The notes under the pieces are model-generated. The model was not told the origin of the DNA and did not search any database. It saw nothing but the letters and a program-made list of their open reading frames with translations. DNA of 64,000 nt from Mucilaginibacter glaciei (lineage in GTDB: Bacteria > Bacteroidota > Bacteroidia > Sphingobacteriales > Sphingobacteriaceae): positions 248,001-312,000 of the forward strand of contig NZ_JACWMX010000005.1 of NCBI RefSeq assembly GCF_014773245.1. The letters run 5' to 3'. The position numbers were made by a program, and so were the translations under genes. This document shows, in pieces, positions 1 to 8,886 of this stretch. Each line of letters opens with the position of its first letter. Position 1 is the stretch's first letter.

Positions 1-546
1 TTTTTCATCGGGTGATAGCACTGCGGTATGTACATGGGCCTTCTCTTGCCGCTCTTTGTTTGGACCGTGGCCATTATCATGTATAGTCTGTAAGGCAGGG
101 GCAATTGAGCCATCTTTATTAATAGGCAATACGCAAATACTGCCGCCGCTATAGTTTGCTACAAAAAGGCTTTTTTGTGCTTTGTCTATCGATAAGTAAC
201 AAGGGTCGGCACCTAAAGTAGATACTTTATTAATAAAAGTCAAAGCGCCCGATTTGGCGTCAAAGCTAAACGCACTTATTTCGCCTGCGGTACCCTCATT
301 AACGGCATAAACAAATTTGTTATTACTACTTATGCACAGGTACGATGGATTGCTAACATCATCTATCTTATTTAAATAAGCGGTTTTGCCTGTTTCGGCA
401 TAAAAACGATACACGGAAATGCCCTTGCTGCTGCCACTGGTATAAGTGCCCACAACAAGATCGAATGTTTTTGGTGTCATATCTTTTTTCTGTGCAAATA
501 ACAGCCCCGGAATTAGCAACGATGCAGCGAACAGTAAGTTTTTCAT
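1..546 (-). CDS. Lactonase-family beta-propeller protein, N-terminal part
   Basis: The gene runs off the left edge, leaving the first 182 codons with no internal stop. The protein opens with a signal peptide (MKNLLFAASLLIPGLLFAQ) and no lipobox cysteine, so it is probably periplasmic or secreted. Blade-like repeats follow: residues in the pattern VGTYTSGSSKGISVYRF, then SNPSYLCIS..FVYAVNE and ADPCYLSID..LFVANYSGG. These are typical of the YbhE/3-carboxymuconate-cyclase-like seven-bladed propeller family, annotated as 6-phosphogluconolactonase. The substrate of secreted members is not settled, so lactonase activity is inference. The C-terminal half lies outside the window. Confidence 0.85.
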   Translation of the reverse strand, partial: MKNLLFAASLLIPGLLFAQKKDMTPKTFDLVVGTYTSGSSKGISVYRFYAETGKTAYLNKIDDVSNPSYLCISSNNKFVYAVNEGTAGEISAFSFDAKSGALTFINKVSTLGADPCYLSIDKAQKSLFVANYSGGSICVLPINKDGSIAPALQTIHDNGHGPNKERQEKAHVHTAVLSPDEK

Positions 547-617
547 TATTTAAATTTTGGTTTACAGCGCAAGTTAATAAAATGATCAACAGGTTAAGGC
601 AATCTTAATAAGATTGC

Positions 618-1019
618 CTACCAGCCGAAATCAACTGTCTTTTTCAGGTTTTCGTTTAAGCTTACGTGTACCGGGCAGGTAAGGGCGGCACGCTCCAATA
701 TCTTTTGCTCTTTTTCGGAATATTTTTGCGGGAAGCGGAAGTTGATCACAATTTCGCCCACCCTGCGCGGGTCGGCTGCCATTATTTTAGTTACCGAACA
801 CTCGGTATTATCAATATTGATGCCGTGGCTGTTTGCCGCTATGCCCATTATCGTTAGCATACAGCTTGCCAGCGATGCGCTCATCAGGTCGGTAGGTGAA
901 AAAGCTTCGCCCTTGCCGTGGTTATCAACAGGGGCATCCGTGATTATCTTTGTGCCCGATTGCAGGTGCGTAGCTTCGGTACGTAAGCCGCCGAGGTATT
1001 TAGTTTCAATAGTTGCCAT
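618..1019 (-). CDS. OsmC family peroxiredoxin-like protein
   Basis: 133 residues from the ATG at 1019; an upstream in-frame start would add eight residues that look non-native, and the family begins near MATIET. The two cysteines expected for OsmC/Ohr thiol peroxidases are present: C53 in the SASLASCM helix and C115 in the TCPVHVSL segment. OsmC proteins are homodimeric cytoplasmic enzymes that reduce organic hydroperoxides. The length is normal. It stands alone between the lactonase gene and the oppositely oriented lipA. Whether it prefers organic peroxides or another substrate cannot be read from the sequence. Confidence 0.9.
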   Translation of the reverse strand: MATIETKYLGGLRTEATHLQSGTKIITDAPVDNHGKGEAFSPTDLMSASLASCMLTIMGIAANSHGINIDNTECSVTKIMAADPRRVGEIVINFRFPQKYSEKEQKILERAALTCPVHVSLNENLKKTVDFGW

Positions 1020-1154
1020 TTTTAATATGTTTTTGTTAAACAAATCTATGTGTTAAATTTATTTAACGCGGCCTTTAACATCAACAAACTGTAATATTGT
1101 AGTAATAAGATAGCCGGTTTAGTGGGTTAGGCGGAATTTAACTAATTTTGTAAC

Positions 1155-2036
1155 ATGATCGAATTGCCTGTAGTGCCAGTAAGTAACCAGCCACAACGCA
1201 AGCCGGATTGGCTTAGGGTTAGGCTACCTGTAGGGAAGGAATACGCCCACGTTCGCGGCTTGGTTGATGAGCATAAACTGCACACCATTTGCGAAAGCGG
1301 CAATTGCCCAAATATGGGCGAGTGCTGGGGTGCCGGTACTGCTACCTTTATGATATTGGGTAACATATGCACCCGGTCATGTTCTTTCTGCGCTGTTGCA
1401 ACCGGCCGCCCGCTGGCTGTCGATAAAGATGAGCCGAACCGGGTAGCCAACTCGGTGAAATTAATGCAGGTGAAACATTGCGTAATCACATCGGTAGATC
1501 GTGACGACCTTAAAGATGGCGGTTCTATCATCTGGGCCGAAACTATTAACGCTATCCGCAGGGAGAGCCCCGAAACTACTTTAGAAACCTTACTGCCCGA
1601 CTTTCGCGGCATCTGGCCAAACCTGGAGCGTGTATTGGAAACCCGCCCCGAAGTAGTATCGCATAACCTGGAAACCGTGCGTCGCTTAACAAAAGAAGTG
1701 CGCATACAAGCGAAATATGACAGAAGTTTAGAGGCTTTAAGAATCACTTCAAATGCGGGTGTACGCACCAAATCGGGCATAATGCTTGGCTTGGGCGAAC
1801 GCGAAGAAGACGTATTAGAAGCAATGGACGACCTATTAGACGCAGGCGTACATATATTAACGCTTGGCCAGTACTTGCAGCCAACACGTAACCACCACCC
1901 GGTGGTAGACTGGATCCACCCGGATCAGTTTGCCAGCTATAAGGAATGGGGACTACAAAAAGGTTTCAGGTACGTAGAAAGCGGGCCATTGGTACGCTCT
2001 TCTTATCATGCCGAAAAGCATTTGTTTGAAATGTAA
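1155..2036 (+). CDS. lipA: Lipoyl synthase (radical SAM)
   Basis: 293 residues. LipA inserts two sulfur atoms into the octanoyl group on lipoyl-dependent subunits, using two 4Fe-4S clusters. Both cluster motifs are visible: the auxiliary-cluster CX4CX5C (C46, C51, C57 in the [12 protein letters not shown] stretch) and the radical-SAM CX3CX2C (C72, C76, C79 in CTRSCSFC). The conserved C-terminal RSSY segment, whose serine binds the auxiliary cluster, is present. No lipB or lplA lies beside it. A TAATTTTG box ends 4 nt before the ATG, so the transcript may have little or no leader. The ECF sigma gene follows 26 nt later on the same strand. Confidence 0.97.
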   Translation: MIELPVVPVSNQPQRKPDWLRVRLPVGKEYAHVRGLVDEHKLHTICESGNCPNMGECWGAGTATFMILGNICTRSCSFCAVATGRPLAVDKDEPNRVANSVKLMQVKHCVITSVDRDDLKDGGSIIWAETINAIRRESPETTLETLLPDFRGIWPNLERVLETRPEVVSHNLETVRRLTKEVRIQAKYDRSLEALRITSNAGVRTKSGIMLGLGEREEDVLEAMDDLLDAGVHILTLGQYLQPTRNHHPVVDWIHPDQFASYKEWGLQKGFRYVESGPLVRSSYHAEKHLFEM

Positions 2037-2062
2037 TTAATCCTTTCTATCTTTCAGGCCAA

Positions 2063-2614
2063 TTGTCACCAAAAAGAAAAATATCACTATCGGAAGAAGA
2101 GCTTGTGCTTGCGTTACGCAACCGCGAAAAGATCGCTGTTGAAGCGTTATACGACATGTACTCGGCCTCTTTATTTGGTGTGATCTCCCGAATTATAACC
2201 GACACGGCCATTGCCGAAGATGTTTTACAAGAAACTTTTGTAAAAATATGGCATTCCTTTTCGGGGTATAGTGCAGAAAAAGGCCGTCTGTTTACCTGGA
2301 TGGTCAATATCGCGCGCAACCTCTCGATCGATAAAATACGTTCCAAAGATTTTAAGAACCAAAACAAAAACCAGGAGCTTGAAAATAACGTAACTTTCAT
2401 AGACGAACAAAGGAACACAGTTTACAAACCTGAGTTGCTGGGCATTAGAGAATTAGTATCTACCCTAAAACCCGAGCAAAAGTCCATCCTTGATCTGGTG
2501 TATTTTAAAGGTTACACTCATGTGGAAGCCGCCGAAGAACTTGGCGTACCACTTGGAACCATTAAAACACGTTTAAGGATGGCTATACAGCAACTTAGAA
2601 AGCATTTTAATTAA
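2063..2614 (+). CDS. ECF-type RNA polymerase sigma factor
   Basis: 183 residues, read from a TTG codon; the first in-frame ATG lies inside sigma region 2 and would destroy the domain. Region 2 covers about residues 18-90 (ALYDMYSASLFGVISR, then EDVLQETFVKIWHSF, the usual core-binding helix) and region 4 about 125-180 (YFKGYTHVEAAEELGVPLGT, the -35-binding helix-turn-helix). It is cotranscribed with a membrane anti-sigma factor starting 4 nt after its stop, the usual arrangement for sensing an envelope signal. The regulon and signal cannot be deduced. In Bacteroidota, sigma/RskA-like pairs often control neighbouring envelope genes. Confidence 0.93.
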   Translation: MSPKRKISLSEEELVLALRNREKIAVEALYDMYSASLFGVISRIITDTAIAEDVLQETFVKIWHSFSGYSAEKGRLFTWMVNIARNLSIDKIRSKDFKNQNKNQELENNVTFIDEQRNTVYKPELLGIRELVSTLKPEQKSILDLVYFKGYTHVEAAEELGVPLGTIKTRLRMAIQQLRKHFN

Positions 2615-2618
2615 AAAA

Positions 2619-3464
2619 GTGGAAAACGTACAGGCATATATCGAATCGGGAATTCTGGAACTTTATGTTCTTGGAGACATATCTCCGGAAGAAAGGTTGC
2701 AGGTGGAAGAAATGGCTGCTAATCACAGCGAAGTGAAGGCAGAGATTGGTGAGATAGAACTATCTATGGAGGCGTTTGCCGAAACACATGCTGTTGAAAC
2801 ATCAGAACTTGTAAAAACTAAAATTTTAAACAGCCTGTTAGTTAATTTAGGCGACGATAAAACATTTACTAAACCACGTAAACATAATAGTGAAGAGGTT
2901 TTTGAAGATGAGGTTGATAACGTAATTGCGTTACCAGCAAGACGAAGCAATTTTTACAAATATGCATTTGCAGCCTGCCTTACACTGTTATTGATAAGTG
3001 TATACGGTATAGTCAATTTATATAGCAAATTACAGGAGTCATCTACCCAGCTTACGGCTATGCAACTGGACAAGCAAAAGATTGCTAACCAGGTAAATGT
3101 AATGGACGATGAGCTTGATATTTACCGCGATACATCTTACAAAGTATTAAAGCTTAAGGGTGTTGCTAAGTCGCCGCAATCTGCAATGACATTGGCATGG
3201 AGCCCGGTTACCAAGAAAGTGGTATTAGATATGCACAGCGTTAAACTGCCGGCACATGATAAACAACACCAATACCAATTATGGGCTTTGGTAGGTGGCA
3301 AACCGGTTGATATGGGTGTATTTGATTTGAACACCGATACAGCAAGCGTTAAACAAATGAAATCTATTGCTATGGCCGATGCCTTTGCCGTGACCCTGGA
3401 GCCAGCAGGCGGTAGCGCAGGGCCAACATTAGACCAAATGGTTGTAATGGGCGGCACTAAATAA
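2619..3464 (+). CDS. Membrane anti-sigma factor, RskA-like
   Basis: 281 residues from a GTG start 4 nt after the sigma-factor stop. Residues 1-70 resemble an anti-sigma zinc-finger/RskA N-domain without the HxxxCxxC zinc motif. One transmembrane helix lies at about 115-136, then a coiled-coil-like stretch (about 137-165), then a periplasmic domain with the RskA C-terminal signature (WSPVTKKVVLDMHSVKLP, QYQLWALVGGKP, GVFDL, AVTLEPAGGS). The role is to hold the adjacent sigma factor at the membrane until a signal releases it. A terminator follows 27 nt after the stop, closing the two-gene unit. Confidence 0.88.
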   Translation: MENVQAYIESGILELYVLGDISPEERLQVEEMAANHSEVKAEIGEIELSMEAFAETHAVETSELVKTKILNSLLVNLGDDKTFTKPRKHNSEEVFEDEVDNVIALPARRSNFYKYAFAACLTLLLISVYGIVNLYSKLQESSTQLTAMQLDKQKIANQVNVMDDELDIYRDTSYKVLKLKGVAKSPQSAMTLAWSPVTKKVVLDMHSVKLPAHDKQHQYQLWALVGGKPVDMGVFDLNTDTASVKQMKSIAMADAFAVTLEPAGGSAGPTLDQMVVMGGTK

Positions 3465-3491
3465 CAAGACACATTATCTATCTGAAAATAG

Positions 3492-3526
3492 AAAAGTCCG
3501 GTTTGCATTAGCGAACCGGACTTTTT
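3492..3526 (+). terminator. Terminator after sigma/anti-sigma operon
   Basis: A 12-bp perfect stem (aaaagtccggtt paired with aaccggactttt) with a 10-nt loop and a T run. It lies directly downstream of the anti-sigma gene. Confidence 0.9.
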
Positions 3527-3669
3527 GTTATCAAAGTAATTTTACCTGTGAGTTAAAACCAAAATAAAAAAATGTTGTTACTGTAACTATAATGTATTTG
3601 ATACGTCATATACATACTTAGTTTGAAGTATTTAGTTCTTTATAAGATCAGTTAATAGTTAATTAAAAG

Positions 3670-3704
3670 AGACGGATGTTTGATACTTACATCCGTCTTT
3701 TTTT
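3670..3704. terminator. Bidirectional terminator at the 3' end of nnr
   Basis: A 10-bp perfect stem (agacggatgt/acatccgtct) with eight T on the plus side and CTCTTTTAATT on the minus side. It abuts the stop codon of nnr and probably ends its minus-strand transcript. The T tract is actually stronger for plus-strand read-through. Confidence 0.8.
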
Positions 3705-5208
3705 ATGCCGTTAATTTTGCCATGGTAAGCGGCAATTGGTTAATGATCTTTGTAGGGAGCACTACATTCAGGCGATTAGGTAGCGCAAGTTCATCACCCG
3801 CCTTGCCGTGAATGTATATACCTAATAAACAGGCCTCCTGCGGCGAATACTTTTGAGCCAGTAGGGAAGTGATAATACCAGTTAACACATCACCCATCCC
3901 GCCTGTGGCCATAGCTGCGTTGCTGGTCGAATTAAAATAGAGTTGCCCGCTTGGTGTGGCAGTAATGGTATAATCGTTTTTGAGGATAATGTTGATGTGA
4001 TATTGGGCCGCCTTTGCTTTCGCCGTTTGCAATCGCTGCCACCAGTTGTCATGCTCGCCAAATAAGCGGTCAAACTCTTTCATATGCGGTGTTAAAATAC
4101 TCTCTGCAGGGATCTTATCTAAAAGCTTCGGATTTTCTGCCAATACATTCAAAGCATCCGCATCAATCACTACGGGCCTCTTGTAATTTTTAAAGAGTGC
4201 TTTAACCAGTTTCAAGGTTGATGGTTCGTTACCCAAGCCAGGGCCAATGCCAATGGCACTAAATTTAGCCCATTCGATATCCGGCAGTTTATCATCGGTT
4301 CGGGTGATAGCCATTACCTCGGGCATCGAACTATTAAGCGCCACTAATCCGCTTTGCGGGATACAAGCGGTAGTTAAACCTGCCCCAGCATGCGCACAAG
4401 CCGACGCGGAAAGTAGTGCAGCACCCATTGTCTCATCTTTACCCGCAATGATCAACGCATGCCCGTAGGTGCCCTTATTGCTGAATTTGTGGCGTGGCCT
4501 GATTAGTTTACGCACGTCTGCTTCCTCTACAAAAAAGTATGTCGTGTTGAGCGACTGAATAAAGGTTTCATTTAAGCCGATATTTACAGCCTCCCAGCAC
4601 CTAATGTAAGGGCCTGATTCAGGTAACAGAAAATTCAGTTTGGGTTGTTGAAAGGTGATCACCAGGTCGGCCTTTAACGCAACAGCATCTTTTGTGATCT
4701 CGCCATCAGCATAAAAACCAGTCGGCACATCAACCGCGACTACGGTTTTTTGTAAGCCGTTCAAGTATTCAACTAAGTTTTTATAATCTCCGGCTAAGGG
4801 TTTATTTAAGCCGCTGCCCAGCAAGGCATCTATAATGATCTCCGCCTTTTCTGCGGGCGGTTTGCTTTTTGTTTTGATCTCGCTGATAGTGATCTTTGTC
4901 TGCCTTAACCTTTTTAGATTCTCCTTAAAACCATCGCTTTCCTTTTCACTAAACCGGGTAATCTTCACATCGATGTTGCAATATCCATGATCGCACAAAA
5001 TACGGGCGACAGCCAAACCGTCGCCACCATTATTGCCAGTGCCGCAATAAATTGTAATGGTTTGTTTTTTATCTTGGAAATGATTGACGAACCAACCCAC
5101 AAAAGCTTTACTTGCCCGCTCCATCAAATCGACAGAACTGATAGGCTCATGGGCAATCGTATAAGCATCCGCTTCGCGGATTTGGGAGGCAACAAGTAAA
5201 GGGAGCAT
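3703..5208 (-). CDS. nnr: Bifunctional NAD(P)HX epimerase/dehydratase
   Basis: 501 residues, the normal length for the fused enzyme that repairs hydrated NADH and NADPH. The N-terminal YjeF_N epimerase domain (about 1-215) carries YCGTGNNGGDGLAVAR and the VDVPTGFYADG segment. The C-terminal ribokinase-like ADP-dependent dehydratase (about 225-495) carries IAGKDETMGAALL, IGIGPGLG and the catalytic-aspartate motif MATGGMGDVLTGI. The start MLPLLVASQIREAD is typical of the family. It lies 40 nt downstream of yoeB on the same strand, possibly transcribed with the toxin-antitoxin pair by position only. Confidence 0.96.
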   Translation of the reverse strand: MLPLLVASQIREADAYTIAHEPISSVDLMERASKAFVGWFVNHFQDKKQTITIYCGTGNNGGDGLAVARILCDHGYCNIDVKITRFSEKESDGFKENLKRLRQTKITISEIKTKSKPPAEKAEIIIDALLGSGLNKPLAGDYKNLVEYLNGLQKTVVAVDVPTGFYADGEITKDAVALKADLVITFQQPKLNFLLPESGPYIRCWEAVNIGLNETFIQSLNTTYFFVEEADVRKLIRPRHKFSNKGTYGHALIIAGKDETMGAALLSASACAHAGAGLTTACIPQSGLVALNSSMPEVMAITRTDDKLPDIEWAKFSAIGIGPGLGNEPSTLKLVKALFKNYKRPVVIDADALNVLAENPKLLDKIPAESILTPHMKEFDRLFGEHDNWWQRLQTAKAKAAQYHINIILKNDYTITATPSGQLYFNSTSNAAMATGGMGDVLTGIITSLLAQKYSPQEACLLGIYIHGKAGDELALPNRLNVVLPTKIINQLPLTMAKLTA

Positions 5209-5248
5209 ACACCCTAAAGATAGGATATTAAGGATTTGTTTTTGGGAA

Positions 5249-5503
5249 TTAATAATGGTAACGGCATTGCAAAATTACAATTGCGCCGTTATCTATCTTG
5301 TAAACTATCCGGTGCTCCAAATTTATCCGGCGTGACCACCAACCAGAAAGGTTATGCTTTAGAGGTTCTGGTTTACCATTACCTTCAAACGGCTCCCTCT
5401 CAATCTCTTTTACTAAAGCATTGATCTTTTTTAATGTGGACTTATCTGTAGACTGCCAGTACAAATAATCATCCCAGGCCTGCTCAAGAAAAACTATTCT
5501 CAT
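5249..5503 (-). CDS. yoeB: YoeB-type mRNA-interferase toxin
   Basis: 84 residues, the exact size of Escherichia coli YoeB. Family signatures are clear: the N-terminal MRIVFLEQAWDDYLYW, the central KINALVKEIEREPFEGNGKP, and the C-terminal end where E/R/H catalytic residues cluster (LSGWWSRRINLEHRIVYKI, then CRYHY with the terminal His-Tyr pair). YoeB binds the ribosomal A site and cleaves translated mRNA. Its ATG overlaps the yefM stop by 4 nt (ATGA), giving translational coupling with the antitoxin. All known catalytic positions look intact, so it should be active. Confidence 0.95.
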   Translation of the reverse strand: MRIVFLEQAWDDYLYWQSTDKSTLKKINALVKEIEREPFEGNGKPEPLKHNLSGWWSRRINLEHRIVYKIDNGAIVILQCRYHY

Positions 5504-5751
5504 TCGTCTATCAGGCTTCTTTCTTTACCTAACCCTTTTTCATAATCCTCTATTCCCTGTAATAAACGCGCAGCATTTTTAGGGCTTTTCAGTAAATAAA
5601 AAGTTTCTTCCATGCTTTCATAATCAGCTTTGGAAAGTACTACAACATCGTCTCCGGTTGCGCTTGTTACAAAAAGCGGCGTATGGCTATTGCGCACCTT
5701 ATCCAGATATGATTTTAGTTGCTGGCGAAAATCTGTGTAAGTAGTTATCAT
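5500..5751 (-). CDS. yefM: YefM-type antitoxin
   Basis: 83 residues of the Phd/YefM family. The N-terminal half (ITTYTDFRQQLKSYLDKV, then VTSATGDDVVVLSKADYESM) is the dimerising, DNA-binding domain. The C-terminal part (ETFYLLKSPKNAARLLQGIE) is the region that wraps and neutralises YoeB. It is the first gene of the pair. The 49-nt gap upstream holds two TGTACA-type hexamers 12 bp apart, matching the known autoregulatory operator of this system. Confidence 0.95.
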   Translation of the reverse strand: MITTYTDFRQQLKSYLDKVRNSHTPLFVTSATGDDVVVLSKADYESMEETFYLLKSPKNAARLLQGIEDYEKGLGKERSLIDE

Positions 5752-5779
5752 AGTTATGAAGATACGGATTTTAATAACA

Positions 5780-5797
5780 TGTACAGCTTTCTGTACG
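5780..5797. promoter_or_regulatory. YefM-YoeB operator (paired TGTACA hexamers)
   Basis: TGTACA at 5780-5785 and TGTACG at 5792-5797, centres exactly 12 bp apart, starting 29 bp upstream of the yefM ATG and ending 4 bp from the uvrA stop. The E. coli yefM-yoeB operator has a long and a short palindrome with TGTACA cores at this same spacing. The match in sequence, geometry and place supports autoregulation; binding itself is inferred. Confidence 0.75.
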
Positions 5798-5800
5798 TAA

Positions 5801-8647
5801 TTATTTTATCCCCATTTCCTTTTTCAAGAACTGGCCGGTGAAGCTTTCTTTTACTTTGCACAAGCCTTCTGGTGTGCCGCTGTAAAGGATTTTGCCACCG
5901 CCCGATCCGCCCTCCGGACCAAGGTCTATCACATGGTCAACTACTTTTATTACATCCAGGTTATGCTCGATAACCAGTACGGAATTGCCTTTATCAACCA
6001 ATTGATTTATTACACCGAGCAACACGTTGATATCTTCGAAATGCAGGCCGGTAGTAGGCTCGTCTAATATATAAAAGGTATTTCCTGTGTCTTTCTTAGA
6101 CAGCTCGGTGGCCAGTTTTACCCGCTGTGCCTCGCCACCGGATAGGGTGGTAGATGATTGCCCCAGCGTGATGTATCCTAACCCAACGTCAAACAACGTT
6201 TTAACCTTGCGGTAAATAGCCGGGATATGCTCAAAAAACGGCGTGGCATCCTCAATACTCATATCCAGCACATCGCTGATGGATTTACCGCGGTAGCGTA
6301 CTTCCAATGTTTCGCGGTTATAGCGTCTGCCTCCACATTCTTCGCAGGGCACCTGCACATCCGGCAAAAAATTCATTTCTATTACTTTTTGGCCCGCTCC
6401 CTGGCAGGTTTCGCAGCGGCCCCCCTTTACGTTGAACGAGAAACGACCGGGTTTATAGCCACGGATGCGCGACTCCGGCAATGCTACAAACAAGTTGCGG
6501 ATATCCGAGAAAACACCTGTATAAGTAGCCGGGTTGCTTCGCGGTGTACGGCCAATAGGTGTCTGGTCTATTTCAATTACCTTATCGATATGCTCCAGCC
6601 CTTCAATTTTATCATAAGGAAGCGGGTGCTTTTTGGCGCGGAAGAAATGGTGGTTAAGGATAGGGTATAGGGTCTCGGTAATTAAACTCGATTTACCACT
6701 GCCCGATACACCGGTAACCCCAATCAGTTTACCTAACGGGAAATCAACCGAAACCTTTTTTAAATTATGGCCTGTAGCCTTTTTTAAAGTTAATGTCTTA
6801 CCGTTACCCTCGCGGCGTTTGGCCGGGATAGCTATCTCGCGCTCGCCGTTAATATATGATGTGGTGAGTGTATGGTGCAGCATCAGTTCGGCCGGTGTGC
6901 CTTGTGCAACTATCTGCCCGCCGTGTACACCTGCTGCCGGGCCCATGTCAATTACATGGTCGGCTTCTAATATCATGTCCTTATCGTGCTCGACTACTAA
7001 AACAGTGTTGCCCAGATCACGCAGGTTTTTGAGTGCGTTTATTAAACGTTCGTTATCACGCTGGTGCAGACCAATACTTGGCTCATCTAAAATGTACATC
7101 ACATTCATTAGTTGCGAACCTATCTGCGTGGCCAAACGGATGCGCTGCGCCTCGCCGCCCGAGAGGGTTTTTGCTGTACGGTCCAAGGTTAAATAACTCA
7201 ACCCTACATCCAGCAGGAAACCTATCCGCGCGCGGATCTCTTTCAAGATCTCTTTAGCTATCACGTTCTGGCGTTCGTTCAAACGGCTTTCCAGATCGGT
7301 GAACCAGGTACTTAACGTAGTGATATCCATCGTTGCCAGTTCGAAGATGTTTTTGGCATCTACCTTAAAGTGCAGCGACTCCTTCTTTAAACGGGCACCA
7401 TCACAAACCGGGCAGGTACGCAATACGCGATAGTTTTCCATATCGTCCATACCTTCGTCGTTACGGCGTTCCTGCTGCTCTTCCAGCATTCGGATGATCC
7501 CGTCGAACGAGATCTGGTAACTTTGTACGTTCCACTTGTTATACTCCACCGCCACGCTGATCATATCCGGCGCGCCGTTCAGGATGAGATCCAGTTGATC
7601 ACGCGTTAACTTTTCTACCGGTGTGCTCAGGCTAAAATCGTATTTCTTAGCCAGCGCTTTCAACACCTGGAAGATCCAGGTCTCACGGTACTCGCCGATG
7701 GGGGCCAGGCCACCGTTCATGATGCTGAGTTTAGGGTTCGGGATCACGGAAGCTTCGTCCACCTCGAAGATATAACCCAGGCCATTACACTTTTCACAGG
7801 CACCGTAAGGCGAGTTGAACGAAAAGGTATTGGGCTGTGGCTCATCATAAGAGATGCCCGATACCGGGTCCATCAAAAACTTACTGAAATAAGCTACGTT
7901 ATTGTCTTTATCCGCAATGCGGATGATGCCTTTCGAGATCTTGAGGGCCGATTGCAGCGAGGTGTAAAGCCTTTTGCTATCAGCTTCGCTCACCACCAGG
8001 CGGTCAACCACGATATCAATATCATGGATCTTGTAGCGGTCTACCTGCATTTTAGGTTCCACATCGGCAACAGCGCCGTCAATGTAAACCTTCAGGTAGC
8101 CCTGCTTGCGGATCTGCTCAAACAATTCGCGGTAGTGGCCTTTACGGGCTTTTACCACGGGTGCTAATATATTTACGGGTTGCCCGTCAAACTTTTCAAA
8201 AATTGTTTTCAGGATCTGGTCCTCGCTCATGCGCTCCATCTTCTCGCCGGTAGTGTAGCTGTAGGCATCACCTGCGCGGGCAAAAAGTAAGCGCATAAAA
8301 TCATAGATCTCGGTAATAGTGCCTACCGTACTCCGCGGGTTTTTGCTGGTGGTTTTTTGCTCGATGGCAATAACAGGGCTCAATCCCGATACCTTGTCAA
8401 CATCCGGGCGCTCCATGCCGCCCATAAACTGGCGCGAGTAGGCCGAAAATGTTTCCATATAACGGCGCTGCCCCTCGGCATAAATGGTATCAAATGCCAG
8501 TGACGATTTGCCGCTGCCGCTTAACCCGGTTATCACAACCAGCTTATTGCGGGGGAACGATACATCGATATTTTTTAAATTATGTACCCGGGCACCATAC
8601 ACTTCTACTTCACTTTGCTCGCCCAGGTCTAACGGTTTTTCAATCAT
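5801..8647 (-). CDS. uvrA: Excinuclease ABC subunit A
   Basis: 948 residues from the ATG at 8647 (MIEKPLDLG); a six-residue longer reading is possible but unlikely. UvrA is the damage-recognition ATPase of nucleotide excision repair. Two ABC modules are seen: Walker A GLSGSGKSSLAF near the N-terminus and GVSGSGKSSLI in the second half, each with an LSGGEAQR signature and an ILDEPS/ILDEPTTGLH Walker B. Zinc-binding CXXC pairs occur as CEKCNGLGY, CPVCDGARL and CETCQGAG with CEECGG. The conserved GGxGGG-rich tail (GPEGGSGGGKIL) is near the end. The full family length is present; uvrB is not in this window. Confidence 0.98.
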   Translation of the reverse strand: MIEKPLDLGEQSEVEVYGARVHNLKNIDVSFPRNKLVVITGLSGSGKSSLAFDTIYAEGQRRYMETFSAYSRQFMGGMERPDVDKVSGLSPVIAIEQKTTSKNPRSTVGTITEIYDFMRLLFARAGDAYSYTTGEKMERMSEDQILKTIFEKFDGQPVNILAPVVKARKGHYRELFEQIRKQGYLKVYIDGAVADVEPKMQVDRYKIHDIDIVVDRLVVSEADSKRLYTSLQSALKISKGIIRIADKDNNVAYFSKFLMDPVSGISYDEPQPNTFSFNSPYGACEKCNGLGYIFEVDEASVIPNPKLSIMNGGLAPIGEYRETWIFQVLKALAKKYDFSLSTPVEKLTRDQLDLILNGAPDMISVAVEYNKWNVQSYQISFDGIIRMLEEQQERRNDEGMDDMENYRVLRTCPVCDGARLKKESLHFKVDAKNIFELATMDITTLSTWFTDLESRLNERQNVIAKEILKEIRARIGFLLDVGLSYLTLDRTAKTLSGGEAQRIRLATQIGSQLMNVMYILDEPSIGLHQRDNERLINALKNLRDLGNTVLVVEHDKDMILEADHVIDMGPAAGVHGGQIVAQGTPAELMLHHTLTTSYINGEREIAIPAKRREGNGKTLTLKKATGHNLKKVSVDFPLGKLIGVTGVSGSGKSSLITETLYPILNHHFFRAKKHPLPYDKIEGLEHIDKVIEIDQTPIGRTPRSNPATYTGVFSDIRNLFVALPESRIRGYKPGRFSFNVKGGRCETCQGAGQKVIEMNFLPDVQVPCEECGGRRYNRETLEVRYRGKSISDVLDMSIEDATPFFEHIPAIYRKVKTLFDVGLGYITLGQSSTTLSGGEAQRVKLATELSKKDTGNTFYILDEPTTGLHFEDINVLLGVINQLVDKGNSVLVIEHNLDVIKVVDHVIDLGPEGGSGGGKILYSGTPEGLCKVKESFTGQFLKKEMGIK

Positions 8648-8886
8648 ATATGCTGTAAAAAACAAGTTAAGTGCGGCTTGGTTTTATCCGGCTGCACTAT
8701 TACTAAAAAAGTTCGCAAATATACGCAAAAACGCCCGGCAATCATAGCGTTAGCCCCGGCGTGGATATGCTCGTTCGTGTAAAATTTAAGCGAAAATAGC
8801 CGGTCACTCAAATTGTTTTAAAGTTAACATTCCGTTTATATGGCAATGCGTCCTTTGCCTATTAACATAACATCAAATTTATTTAA

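Noticed and set aside
1142-1780. 212-codon frame opposite lipA
   Set aside because: Antisense to intact lipA with all its Cys motifs.
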